A stretch of DNA of 64,000 bases from JAUCQB01 sp964586235 (lineage in GTDB: Bacteria > Planctomycetota > Phycisphaerae > UBA1845 > PWPN01): the NCBI GenBank assembly GCA_964586235.1, contig CAZPIO010000023.1, positions 4,472 through 68,471 on the forward strand. Direction: 5' to 3'. The translations under genes and the position numbers were made by a program. The notes beneath the pieces are model-generated. The model saw only the letters and a list, made by a program, of their open reading frames with translations, did not search any database and was not told the origin of the DNA. Below, piece after piece: positions 52,833 through 61,246 of this stretch; positions within the stretch are counted from its first letter, which is position 1; each line of letters begins with the position of its first letter.

Positions 52833-54203
52833 ATGGCCAACAGACCCAGCCCATCGTTTCTCAGCCGGCTTTTCGACAGCCCGGAGCGGTTTTTGGCAGG
52901 CACTTTCGCCGGTCTGATCCTGGCCGGCGCGGTGCTGCTGAGCCTGCCGATTTCGCACGGCCGCACGCGCGTCAGCCCCCTGGACGCCCTCTTCACCTCG
53001 ACATCCGCCGTCTGCGTCACCGGCCTGACAAGCGTGGACACCCAGTACGACTACAGCCGGTTCGGGCAGGTGGTCATCATGCTCCTGATCCAGTTGGGCG
53101 GCCTGGGCATCATGACCTTCGCCGCCCTGATCATCCAGATCTCCGGCTCCCGGATCTCCTTTCGTTCCCAGGCCGCCCTGCACGACGTTTTCTACCAGAA
53201 GAACGCAGCGGCTGAGTTCAGCAGGAGCCTCACCTGGATCTTCATCTTGACCTTCGCGATTGAAGGCGTCGGGGCGGCGGTGCTGTTTTTCGTCCAACCC
53301 GAAAGCATGGGCAAAGGCGAGGCCGCGTTCAGCGCCGTATTCCATGCCGTCTCCGCGTTCTGCAACGCCGGCTTCTCCACCTTCAGCCGGAATATGGTCG
53401 AGGCCAAAGGCAGCGTCGTTTTCTGCACCACCATGGCCGTGCTCATTGTGCTGGGCGGACTGGGCTACACGGTGCTGTTCGAGACGTTCGGACGAGGCTG
53501 GCGCAGGCTCCGAAGGCGACCCGGTCCGGTGGTCTGGTCGCTCAATACGCGCGCCGTCCTTCTGACTTCAGCCGCCCTGATCTTCGGCGGCGCAGCACTC
53601 CTGTACCTGTTCCGCATGGCGCCGGGCGAGCGAACATGGCTGTCGCAGATCGGCCACTGCCTGTTCCAGTCCGTCAGTGCCCGGACGGCCGGTTTCAATA
53701 CCGTCGATGTGGGCAGGTCGCCTGTGCCCGCCCTCCTCTGGTTGATCTTCCTCATGTTCGTCGGCGGCTCACCCGGCTCCTGCGCGGGCGGCATAAAGAC
53801 AACCTCCCTGGCCGTCTGGGTCGCCCGTCTGAAGGCCCGGCTTAGACAGCAGGAGGATGTCACCCTCGGCGGCCGAAGGATTCCTATCGACGTCGTGCGC
53901 CGAGTCGGCCTGCTCGTCGCCACGGCCACCGTGTTCAATCTCGTGGGTATCATGCTGCTCTCCGCCACCGAGATGCCCGGAACTCAAATCCGCCTCGAGC
54001 AGGTGATCTTCGAACAGATCTCCGCCTTCGGGACCGTCGGGCTGTCCACCGGTATCACACCGATGTTGACCACAATCGGCAAACTGTGGATGATTTTTAC
54101 GATGTACGTCGGGCGCCTGGGACCGCTGACCGTCGCCCTGGTGGTCCTGGAACGCAAAGAGCCGCCGGTCCGACTGGTGGAAGAGCGGGTCATGATCGGC
54201 TGA
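52833..54203 (+). CDS. ktrB: Potassium uptake membrane subunit (TrkH/KtrB family)
   Basis: 456 residues. Four pore-loop segments with the selectivity-filter glycine are visible: TSTSAVCVTGLTSVDT, HAVSAFCNAGFSTFS, FQSVSARTAGFNTVD and EQISAFGTVGLSTGITP, separated by paired membrane helices. It forms the K+ (or Na+-coupled K+) channel-like transporter. The length favours KtrB over the longer TrkH. The next gene encodes the cytoplasmic RCK regulator. A GC-rich inverted repeat (GCAGGGGC at 52714, GCCCCTGC at 52750) lies between this and the preceding gene and may act as a terminator stem, but no T-run follows. Confidence 0.92.
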   Translation: MANRPSPSFLSRLFDSPERFLAGTFAGLILAGAVLLSLPISHGRTRVSPLDALFTSTSAVCVTGLTSVDTQYDYSRFGQVVIMLLIQLGGLGIMTFAALIIQISGSRISFRSQAALHDVFYQKNAAAEFSRSLTWIFILTFAIEGVGAAVLFFVQPESMGKGEAAFSAVFHAVSAFCNAGFSTFSRNMVEAKGSVVFCTTMAVLIVLGGLGYTVLFETFGRGWRRLRRRPGPVVWSLNTRAVLLTSAALIFGGAALLYLFRMAPGERTWLSQIGHCLFQSVSARTAGFNTVDVGRSPVPALLWLIFLMFVGGSPGSCAGGIKTTSLAVWVARLKARLRQQEDVTLGGRRIPIDVVRRVGLLVATATVFNLVGIMLLSATEMPGTQIRLEQVIFEQISAFGTVGLSTGITPMLTTIGKLWMIFTMYVGRLGPLTVALVVLERKEPPVRLVEERVMIG

Positions 54204-54268
54204 AGCTTTCCGCAGGATGCGGGCGGTCGCCAGGGCAGTCGATCGCCGCCGCTCTGCTCGGGAGACAA

Positions 54269-54937
54269 ATGGCCATGAAACAGGTAGCCGTCATCGGCCT
54301 GGGCCAGTTCGGTACCCATCTGGCCACGACCCTGGCCCGCATGGGATGCGACGTCCTGGCCATCGACATGCAGGAGAAACCCATCGCGGCCATCCGCGAC
54401 GATGTTCAGCAGGCCGTGATTCTCGACGTCCGCAGCCTCGAATCCCTCAAGTCGGTCATCACCGACCAGACCGACGACGCGATCGTCAGCTTCGGCGAGA
54501 GCCTCGAATCCAGCATCCTCTGCACCCTCCACCTGAAGGAAATCGGCGTCAAGCGGATCCACGCCAAGGCATCGAGCCGCGACCATGCCGCCATTCTCAA
54601 GGCCGTCGGCGCAACACACGTGATCTTCCCCGAGCAGGAAACGGCCGAGCGAATGGCACACAGGATCATCAATCCCGACTTGCTGGACTACCTGCCGTTG
54701 TCGAAGGAATACCGGGTCGTGGAGATCGGCGCGCCGCCGGCTTTCGTCGGCCAGACCCTGGCCCAACTCCACCTGCGCAAGCGGTACCAGGTGATGGTCA
54801 TCGCCATCAAGCGGGGGGAACGCGCGGAACCCGAGTTCATGCCCGCGGCCGAAACGGCACTCCAGGCCGGCAACACGCTGGTGCTGATGGGCAAAGAGGA
54901 TGACATCGCCGCGTTCAGGAAGGCAGGAGCCGACTGA
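54269..54937 (+). CDS. ktrA: Potassium uptake regulatory subunit (TrkA/KtrA, RCK domains)
   Basis: 222 residues from the ATG at 54269 (GGGAG just upstream); ATG 54275 is equally possible. RCK_N: VAVIGLGQFGTHLATTL with Asp at the end of the second strand (LAIDMQEKP), binding NAD(H) or ATP/ADP. RCK_C: about 140-215 with VVEIGAPPAFVGQTLAQL. It gates the KtrB channel on the cytoplasmic face. 65 bases downstream of ktrB, same operon. Confidence 0.92.
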   Translation: MAMKQVAVIGLGQFGTHLATTLARMGCDVLAIDMQEKPIAAIRDDVQQAVILDVRSLESLKSVITDQTDDAIVSFGESLESSILCTLHLKEIGVKRIHAKASSRDHAAILKAVGATHVIFPEQETAERMAHRIINPDLLDYLPLSKEYRVVEIGAPPAFVGQTLAQLHLRKRYQVMVIAIKRGERAEPEFMPAAETALQAGNTLVLMGKEDDIAAFRKAGAD

Positions 54938-54990
54938 CGGCCCGCTTCAAACCGCCGCGTGCATCCCTCATTCCGCCGCACGCATAATCC

Positions 54991-55130
54991 GTGTGCCACT
55001 GCTCTGTGAGCCCATCGCCGTGTGCCACTGCTCTGTGAGCAGTGCTCCGCCTTATCCCGTGTGCCACTGCTCTGCGAGCAGTGCTCCGCCTTATCCCGTG
55101 TGCCACTGCTCTGCGAGCAGTGCCCGCGCC
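54991..55130. repeat. 39-bp tandem repeat with internal hairpins
   Basis: Four head-to-tail copies start at 54991 (29 bases, degenerate), 55020, 55059 and 55098 (last one partial). Copies 2 and 3 are 39 bases and nearly identical. Each full copy contains CACTGCTC-TGC/TGT-GAGCAGTG, an 8-bp stem with a 3-base loop. The array sits after ktrA and before the glycosidase-like tail on the other strand. It resembles REP-type intergenic repeats; the TGCCACTG core recurs in the element at 57710. Confidence 0.85.
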
Positions 55131-55134
55131 CTCA

Positions 55135-55353
55135 TCACTGCCCCAGCAGTTCATACAAGTGCACCGCCAGCGGCGCGAAACGATCCTGAACAACCCCCGC
55201 GGCCACGGCCACACGACGATTCTCCCCCCGCACGCTCACCTCGGCGGAAGCCAAGCCCTGCACCTTGATGCGGACCACCCGCCCCTCCAGGCTGCGTTTC
55301 ACCGCCGGCAGCAGACTCGCGCCGGCAGCAGATGCCCCGACTCCGGCCTGCAT
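55135..55353 (-). pseudogene. C-terminal fragment of a glycosidase-like protein
   Basis: 72 codons on the minus strand, ending at 55135 right beside the tandem repeat. The end of the peptide, VVQDRFAPLAVHLYELLG, resembles the common C-terminus of planctomycete secreted glycoside hydrolases and related proteins (pattern FxDxFxPLxVHxY). The beta-strand-like RVVRIKVQGL and EVSVRGENRRVAVAAG before it fit the final sandwich domain. No catalytic part is present upstream; the frame runs into the greA promoter region. Best read as the left-over tail of a deleted gene. Confidence 0.45.
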
Positions 55354-55381
55354 TGCTGGACAGGCGCGATGACATGCCCCA

Positions 55382-55390
55382 TGATATGAT
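55382..55390 (+). promoter_or_regulatory. Possible extended -10 promoter of the greA fusion gene
   Basis: TGATATGAT: TATGAT (five of six consensus bases) with TG one base upstream. No good -35. It would give a leader of about 75 bases before the ATG at 55471, which has AGGAAG upstream. Confidence 0.3.
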
Positions 55391-55470
55391 TGTTGAGTCG
55401 CGCCGAGACTCGCGTGTCATTGCCAGCCTGCACCGTCTCGACGCCGTAACACGAAAAGGAAGCGGTATTC

Positions 55471-57669
55471 ATGGGAAGTCTGCAACCGACATTGTCAGAT
55501 CTGGCCAACCGCGACGAGCTGCAGGCTCTCGAAGGCCTCTGGCTGGACATCCTTGAGGCCCCCGACAAGAACCGCGAGGACATGCTCGAGGCCCTGGCCA
55601 TCCTGAACAGAAACGGCAAAGGCCAGCAGGCCGCCACGCTGGCCTGGATGTGGCTGGAAACCGAGCAGGAACAAGCCGAGCCCCAATACCTGCTCGACCT
55701 CATCCGCGAAATGATCGTCCGCTGCGAAGACAACGAGGATATGCGCCTGGCGACCGTCGATCTCTATCGAAAAGTGTACGCCCACCGGCCCGAGATTCAG
55801 GGGCTCATCGAGATGTCCGGCCTGGCCGGCAGCCGATCGGTTCGCCGGGCCCTGCGCACCCTGGACATCTGCCTCAGAATCAAGGTCGGTGACTTTCTGG
55901 TCGCCCGCTCGGACGAGCATACCGCCAAGGTCACGGACATCGACCTCAAGAGCTGCGTCTACACCATCGAGACGGCCCGGGGACGGGAGATGATGGACGC
56001 CGACGCCCTGGCCCTGGCCTACGACGTGGCCGAGCCGAACGATTTCCGCGTGCTGCTGCAAATGGACCCGGACCGGATCCGCGGGATGATCGACAACGAC
56101 CCCACCAGCCTGGTCCTGGGCATCCTGCGAAGCCACCGCGACCGGATCGACTCGGACGAGTTGGCCCACCTGCTCAGTCCACGTTTCATCCCCGCCGCCG
56201 ACTGGAAGAAATGGTGGAGCAGAGCCAAGGCGGACCTGAAACGCTGCCCGAACATCGTCGTCGAAGGCAAGGCCCGGGCCATCCTGACCTATCACGCCGC
56301 GGGTCTGACCCTGGAAGACGAAATCCTTCCGCAGTGGACCGCAACCGGGACTCCGCTGCAGCGTCTGGCGGTAATCGACACTTACTTTCGGGAAGTCAAG
56401 GGGCGGCAGTTGACCGTCGACGCCAGAATGGTCGCGCGATTTCAGGCGGACCTGCAGAGCAGAATCGACCTGGTCCGTTCCACGGCCACGGCCGAAGCGC
56501 TGGCCGAGGCACTCGTCCTCGACAAGCTGGCCGAACATGCCGGGACGGCCGAACAGGGCAGCGGACCGGCCCGCCAGATCCTCGCCGAATCGGACGATCT
56601 GATCTCGCTCTTCGACACCATCGGGGAGCCACCGCTGTACCTGCGGGCCGTGCTTCTGCTGAAGGAGGCCCGCCCCTCAGACTGGCCCGAGCTCTATGCC
56701 CGGCTTCTGCCGCGGGCCCTCCGCGAAGCCTGCGAAACCATCGCCCGGTCGCTGGCGGACGCCGGCCGGCAGGACCTGCTGGACGAGGCGGTCCGGCAGA
56801 TCCCGACCGATTTCACCAGGCACCTGGACGCCGTGTGCTGGCTGTGGCGCGGCACCGAGGTACCGGCATGCGAGATCATGCCGCCCCGCGAGATCCTGTT
56901 GCGGCTGCTCGATCATCTCGCCGAACTGACCAGAAAGGAATCCACGCCGCCCGAGGTGCTCAGGCACGCCCGGCTCGAGCTTCGCGCATCCTTGAGCGCA
57001 TCCAAGTACGCCCGCTTCCAGCAGGTCATCTCCGACATGGACGCCAACATGGCCTCGACCGTGCACCGGACGATTGACCGGCTCGACGGATTGGGCGAGG
57101 TGGTGCACGCCGATCTGCTCCGGATCATCATCCACACCCATCCTGAGCTGATCGCGCCGAAAAAGAAGATCGACCCCTGGACGGATGAGAACACCATCTA
57201 CTGCACCCAGGAGGGCATGAATAAGCGCCAGGAAGAGCTCAACTACCTCAAGCTGGTGAAGATCCCCGAGAACGCCAAGGCCATCGGCGAGGCCGCCGCC
57301 CGCGGCGATCTGAGCGAAAACTCGGAATACAAGTTCGCTTTGGAGGAGCGGGACCTGCTGCAGGCCCGGGCGATGCGGATCCAGAACGAGCTGGCCATCG
57401 GCCGCCTGGTCACCGCGACCGACATCTCCACCGACGAGGTCAACATCGGCACGCGCGTCACCCTGCAAAGCACGGACGGCTCCTCCAGGATGGAGTTTGT
57501 CATCCTCGGCCCATGGGAGGCCGACATCGAGAAAGGCGTGTACAACTATCAGGCCCCGATGTGCATAAAGCTCCGCGGACTCCACGTCGGGGACACGGTC
57601 GAACTGGATCTGGACAGCGGCCAGAAGAGTTATCGCATCGAAGCGATCAACAACGCGCTGGAACGCTGA
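55471..57669 (+). CDS. GreA/GreB-type transcript cleavage factor with very long N-terminal extension
   Basis: 732 residues against about 158 for ordinary GreA. The C-terminal part from residue 576 is GreA: coiled coil QEGMNKRQEELNYL with the acidic tip GDLSENSEY at 612-620 (the Asp and Glu that promote RNA cleavage), then the FKBP-like globular domain (GTRVTLQST, VFILGPWE-like stretch, GDTVELDL). Residues 1-560 are helical, with a small SH3-like stretch KVGDFLVARSDEHTAKVTDID near 137, and no other recognised domain. Chlamydial GreA has a similar large extension, supporting a PVC origin. It should rescue backtracked RNA polymerase; the extension may contact the polymerase or ribosome. Confidence 0.85.
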   Translation: MGSLQPTLSDLANRDELQALEGLWLDILEAPDKNREDMLEALAILNRNGKGQQAATLAWMWLETEQEQAEPQYLLDLIREMIVRCEDNEDMRLATVDLYRKVYAHRPEIQGLIEMSGLAGSRSVRRALRTLDICLRIKVGDFLVARSDEHTAKVTDIDLKSCVYTIETARGREMMDADALALAYDVAEPNDFRVLLQMDPDRIRGMIDNDPTSLVLGILRSHRDRIDSDELAHLLSPRFIPAADWKKWWSRAKADLKRCPNIVVEGKARAILTYHAAGLTLEDEILPQWTATGTPLQRLAVIDTYFREVKGRQLTVDARMVARFQADLQSRIDLVRSTATAEALAEALVLDKLAEHAGTAEQGSGPARQILAESDDLISLFDTIGEPPLYLRAVLLLKEARPSDWPELYARLLPRALREACETIARSLADAGRQDLLDEAVRQIPTDFTRHLDAVCWLWRGTEVPACEIMPPREILLRLLDHLAELTRKESTPPEVLRHARLELRASLSASKYARFQQVISDMDANMASTVHRTIDRLDGLGEVVHADLLRIIIHTHPELIAPKKKIDPWTDENTIYCTQEGMNKRQEELNYLKLVKIPENAKAIGEAAARGDLSENSEYKFALEERDLLQARAMRIQNELAIGRLVTATDISTDEVNIGTRVTLQSTDGSSRMEFVILGPWEADIEKGVYNYQAPMCIKLRGLHVGDTVELDLDSGQKSYRIEAINNALER

Positions 57670-57709
57670 GTGCCCCGGGGCTGCCGGCCGGCCATGATTA
57701 CCCGGGTGC

Positions 57710-57911
57710 CACTGGCGGCTTGCTTGAGACCGTCCGGGAATTCACCGAGCGGAATGCACGACCGGGTGGCCCATCGCTTCAGCGATGGGGGAGCGAACTC
57801 GCGGCCGAGTTGATGTCCCCCACGGCTGAAGCCATGGGGCACCCACCGAATTCCCGGACAACCTCGGCTTGCTTGCCCGGCGTAGCCTTGGCGAAGCCGG
57901 GTCCGCCAGTG
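57710..57911. repeat. 202-bp nested inverted-repeat element
   Basis: Pairs of inverted repeats nest inside each other: CACTGGCGG 57710-57718 with CCGCCAGTG 57903-57911; GTCCGGGAATTC 57732-57743 with GAATTCCCGGAC 57848-57859; GGGTGGCCCATCGC from 57764 with GCCATGGGGCACCC 57831-57844 (imperfect); GCTTCAGC-GGGGGA with its partner near 57815-57832; and central AACTCG 57796-57801 with CGAGTT 57806-57811. One strand could fold into a single long hairpin. No protein is encoded. It fills most of the gap between the greA fusion and the next gene, like a miniature inverted-repeat element. Confidence 0.75.
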
Positions 57912-57979
57912 CAGAAACAGGCTCGGCCCGTTTACGCCCGTAGTTGCCCGCGGAACCTCGTTCCGGCAGGAATCGACCT

Positions 57980-60900
57980 ATGCACCCGATCGGTCTGCTG
58001 GCATGTGCTCTCGCCTGTGCGGCCCCGAACACGGCCGTCCCGCCGACCATCGACGGCTTCCTGGACGATCCCTTCTGGGCCAACAACGCCCGTGTCTGGT
58101 CGACCTACCGGCCGGGCCTGCCCGACCACTCGGCCCGCTTTCAGATCGGTTTCGATGCCGACGCGGTGTACTTTTCCGCCGACGTGACCGATGCCGACCT
58201 GACCGGCGATGCGGACGAACGTTTCGAGGACGTCAGTCGCGACGACGCCGTGCAGCTCTTCCTTGACACCTCCGATGGCGACCAAGACAACGGCCCACCG
58301 GATGTCCACCAGTTCGCCTTCAGCGTTGCAGGCGGGGCCGAATGGCACCACGTCGCCGATCCCGCCACCCAGCCGGCCCTGAGCCGCCCAGCGGAGTCGG
58401 AATCGGCTCTTCGCTGGGTGGCGGCGCTCAAACCCGACAGCACGCTCAACAACAGCAGCGATCGCGACAACGGATACATCATCGAAGCGGCTATCCCATG
58501 GGCCGAGTTGGGCGTTCGACAGCCGCCGGCTCCCGGCCGGACAATCGGCATCTGTTTCATCAACAGCTTCAAGGCCGGCGGCCCAACCGACGGCGCCGGC
58601 GTGCCCTCGACCGCTCCGGCCGACTCAGACGCCGGCCGTGTCCTGCCGAGTCTCTGGCAGCGGATCCACATCGCCCCGCCGGACGCGTTGCCGCTTCGCG
58701 GGTTGACTGAGTCGCTGCCGCTGTGGCTCGGAACCTCCATGTACGCCAACCAGTGGCGACGCTTCGCGGCAGCGCAGGTCGCCCCGAACGGGCCATGGCT
58801 CGATCGCCCTGCCTGGCAGGCGAAATTCGAGCGGATGGCCTCCATGGGCTACAATGCCCTGCTGCTTCTGCACCCGCACCCATACTGCGGTCTCCTGACG
58901 CTCGAGCAGTTTCCGGGCGCCTGCTACTTCACACCCGACGCGTTGCCCAGACACATGGAGCAGTTCCGCTGGCTCCTGGCTGAGGCCAAGAGCAAGAACG
59001 TCCGCGTCTACCTGCTCACATGGAACATCTGCCTGCCGCCAAAGTGGGCCGAGGCCAACGGACTCGCCGAATTCGGCTCGGACACGCCTCTGGCACGGGC
59101 CTACACGCGCCAGGCGGTGAAAGACCTCTTCTCGACTTACCCCGACCTGGCCGGCCTGGCGACCATGGCTGCGGAAAGCCCTCCCGGCTGCATCGACTTC
59201 GTCGTTGACGCAATCGCGGGCGGCATGAATGAGACGCGGGCGGCGCTGTCGAGTCAGCCGGCGGACGGACGGCCACTGCCCGAACTGATCTTCTGGAGCT
59301 GGTGCAGCTATCCCGAGGATACCCGGCGGGTGCTCGCGGTGTGCCCGGAAACCCGCCTGATGCAATACGTGCAGTACGAGCAATGGTTCAAACCGATGGT
59401 AGACCCGCGGGTGGCGCGATTCGTCACCTGGGCGACAGCCGCCCCGCTGAGGCCCGCTTCTCCCGCGGTGTCAACCATCACGCTCGGCGGACCGAAATCG
59501 AGCCTCGGGTATCTCTTCTGGGGCGACGCTGACTGGCTGCGGCGGGTAGCAATTGATCTCCGCCGCCAGGGAGCAGACGGCATCTTCTTCGAGCCCTACT
59601 GCGCCGAGAACTGGCTCGCCCAGGAGGCCATGGCTTATTACGCGGTCAATCCCGAAGAACGGTTCGATCTCGACAGATGGACCAGCCGCCTCGACGAGAT
59701 TTACGGCACCGGACAATCAAGCCTCCAACTGCTCGAGGCCATGCAGCACGCCAGCGCCATCGTCCCCCGTTTCCTCACGCTGGTGCACAGCCAGTCCGAC
59801 CACTACATGCCGCAGTTCGGCCTGCCGCTCTCGCACTATATCGAGATGCCCACCCTCTCCAGCTATGTCTACGAGAACACCCAGATCACCAACGAGCAGG
59901 GCTACCTTACCCCTCGCCTCGGCCTGACCTGGCCGAATCCCGACTGGGGCGAACGCGTGGCCGGCATTCGAGAGGAAGCACGCAAGATCGCACCCCCGGG
60001 CGCGACTCTGCCGTCGGAAATCGCCCGGGAGATCGGTCTTCATGCGTCAGCCTGCCGGTCGCGACTGGCCACGGTCAAGCAGGTTCAACCGCAATCCGAA
60101 GAGCAGGCCCGCCGACTGAGCACGTTGATTACCCGCCTCGAACTGAACGCCTCGCTGGGTGAACACTTCAGCCAGAAGATCCTGGCCGCCCTTGCGTGGG
60201 AACGGCTCAAGGCAGGCGAGGGACAGGCGGACAACTGCCTCGACCCGCTGGACAAGTCCGTCCAGGCATGGGAAGCAGTCTCGGAAATCGCAGATCGGCT
60301 GTACCCCCGACCCGTCCGCCACTGGCAGTCGCAGATCGTCTCGCCGCCCCCGTGGACGCAGAACGACCTCTGGAACAGCTATCGTCTCGTCGAGGGCCAC
60401 TGGCGAGATCAACTGCCCCGCCTCCGACGAGAGTCGAGCCTGATCCGGCAGGCCCTGTCCATCATGGGCCGAGAGGCCAGTCTGCCGATGTGGGACCACC
60501 TGGACGCCACGCCCGACGACAATCTCGTCTCTCTCTATCGAATCACCTTCAGGAACGGCGCCGGAAAGAATCCGCAGTTCAGGCTCGGGCCAGGCACAAG
60601 CCTCACGACAGACCCGTCTCTGGCACATACCGGAGGCACAGCGCTTCTCGCCGACACCCGATCGCTCGGCGACGGCGTTCACGGGGTCCTGACCACCGAT
60701 CCGCAGGCCGCAAAGCTCATCCCGGGCATGCCCTGCCAGATCACGCTCGTCTATCGCGTGGTAGACCGCGGCGGTGTTGTTGCAATCCCGTTCGAAATCG
60801 GCGTCTGCTCTGCCGATGGTGCCCCGCCGCTCGGCGACCACCGCTTCTGGACAGCCCCCGAAGGCCACACCGGCATGCGAGTCCTCAAAACCCCCGCCAT

Positions 60901-60994
60901 CACCGCCCCCGACGCGGTCTTCTACCTCAACCTCCACGGCCGCGCCGCCATCCTCATCGACCAGATCAACATCCAGACGCTCAAGACTCCGTGA
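57980..60994 (+). CDS. Large secreted protein with CBM9-like domain and glycosidase-like barrel
   Basis: 1004 residues from the ATG at 57980 (AGGA 8 bases upstream). MHPIGLLACALACAAPNTA is a signal peptide. Residues about 20-225 are CBM9/DOMON-like, beginning PPTIDGFLDDPFWANNARV and containing RDDAVQLFLDTSDGD and GYIIEAAIPWAELGV. The middle (about 260-650) alternates strands and helices as in a TIM barrel (FERMASMGYNALLLLHPHPY, NVRVYLLTWNICLP, GADGIFFEPYCAENWLA) and resembles alpha-glucuronidase-like or DUF4838-type proteins. A helical segment and a beta-rich C-terminal domain follow. A role in carbohydrate breakdown is likely; catalytic residues and substrate are not identified. Confidence 0.72.
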   Translation: MHPIGLLACALACAAPNTAVPPTIDGFLDDPFWANNARVWSTYRPGLPDHSARFQIGFDADAVYFSADVTDADLTGDADERFEDVSRDDAVQLFLDTSDGDQDNGPPDVHQFAFSVAGGAEWHHVADPATQPALSRPAESESALRWVAALKPDSTLNNSSDRDNGYIIEAAIPWAELGVRQPPAPGRTIGICFINSFKAGGPTDGAGVPSTAPADSDAGRVLPSLWQRIHIAPPDALPLRGLTESLPLWLGTSMYANQWRRFAAAQVAPNGPWLDRPAWQAKFERMASMGYNALLLLHPHPYCGLLTLEQFPGACYFTPDALPRHMEQFRWLLAEAKSKNVRVYLLTWNICLPPKWAEANGLAEFGSDTPLARAYTRQAVKDLFSTYPDLAGLATMAAESPPGCIDFVVDAIAGGMNETRAALSSQPADGRPLPELIFWSWCSYPEDTRRVLAVCPETRLMQYVQYEQWFKPMVDPRVARFVTWATAAPLRPASPAVSTITLGGPKSSLGYLFWGDADWLRRVAIDLRRQGADGIFFEPYCAENWLAQEAMAYYAVNPEERFDLDRWTSRLDEIYGTGQSSLQLLEAMQHASAIVPRFLTLVHSQSDHYMPQFGLPLSHYIEMPTLSSYVYENTQITNEQGYLTPRLGLTWPNPDWGERVAGIREEARKIAPPGATLPSEIAREIGLHASACRSRLATVKQVQPQSEEQARRLSTLITRLELNASLGEHFSQKILAALAWERLKAGEGQADNCLDPLDKSVQAWEAVSEIADRLYPRPVRHWQSQIVSPPPWTQNDLWNSYRLVEGHWRDQLPRLRRESSLIRQALSIMGREASLPMWDHLDATPDDNLVSLYRITFRNGAGKNPQFRLGPGTSLTTDPSLAHTGGTALLADTRSLGDGVHGVLTTDPQAAKLIPGMPCQITLVYRVVDRGGVVAIPFEIGVCSADGAPPLGDHRFWTAPEGHTGMRVLKTPAITAPDAVFYLNLHGRAAILIDQINIQTLKTP

Positions 60995-61246
60995 CAATGT
61001 TGTTTTTTTCTTGCCATGGCATGGCCGGGACAGTAGCATGGCATCAGAAAGAGATCGCGTTTCATTTCGGCGCCCACGCGCGCTGTGGAGGACTTGAGGC
61101 TACCCGAGGAACAAGGCAAGGGTGGATCATACGCTTCCTGGCGGTCACCCCTGCAGCCCGTAGCGCGTGGACCTGCTGAACACGCTTGGCCGGCGTCAAA
61201 GCGGCAATGTGTTCGGCCGCCCGCCCCAACGCTCGGAGACAAAACC

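Noticed and set aside
54991..55130. Possible CRISPR array
   Set aside because: The copies are directly adjacent 39-bp repeats with no unique spacers, and no cas gene is in the window.
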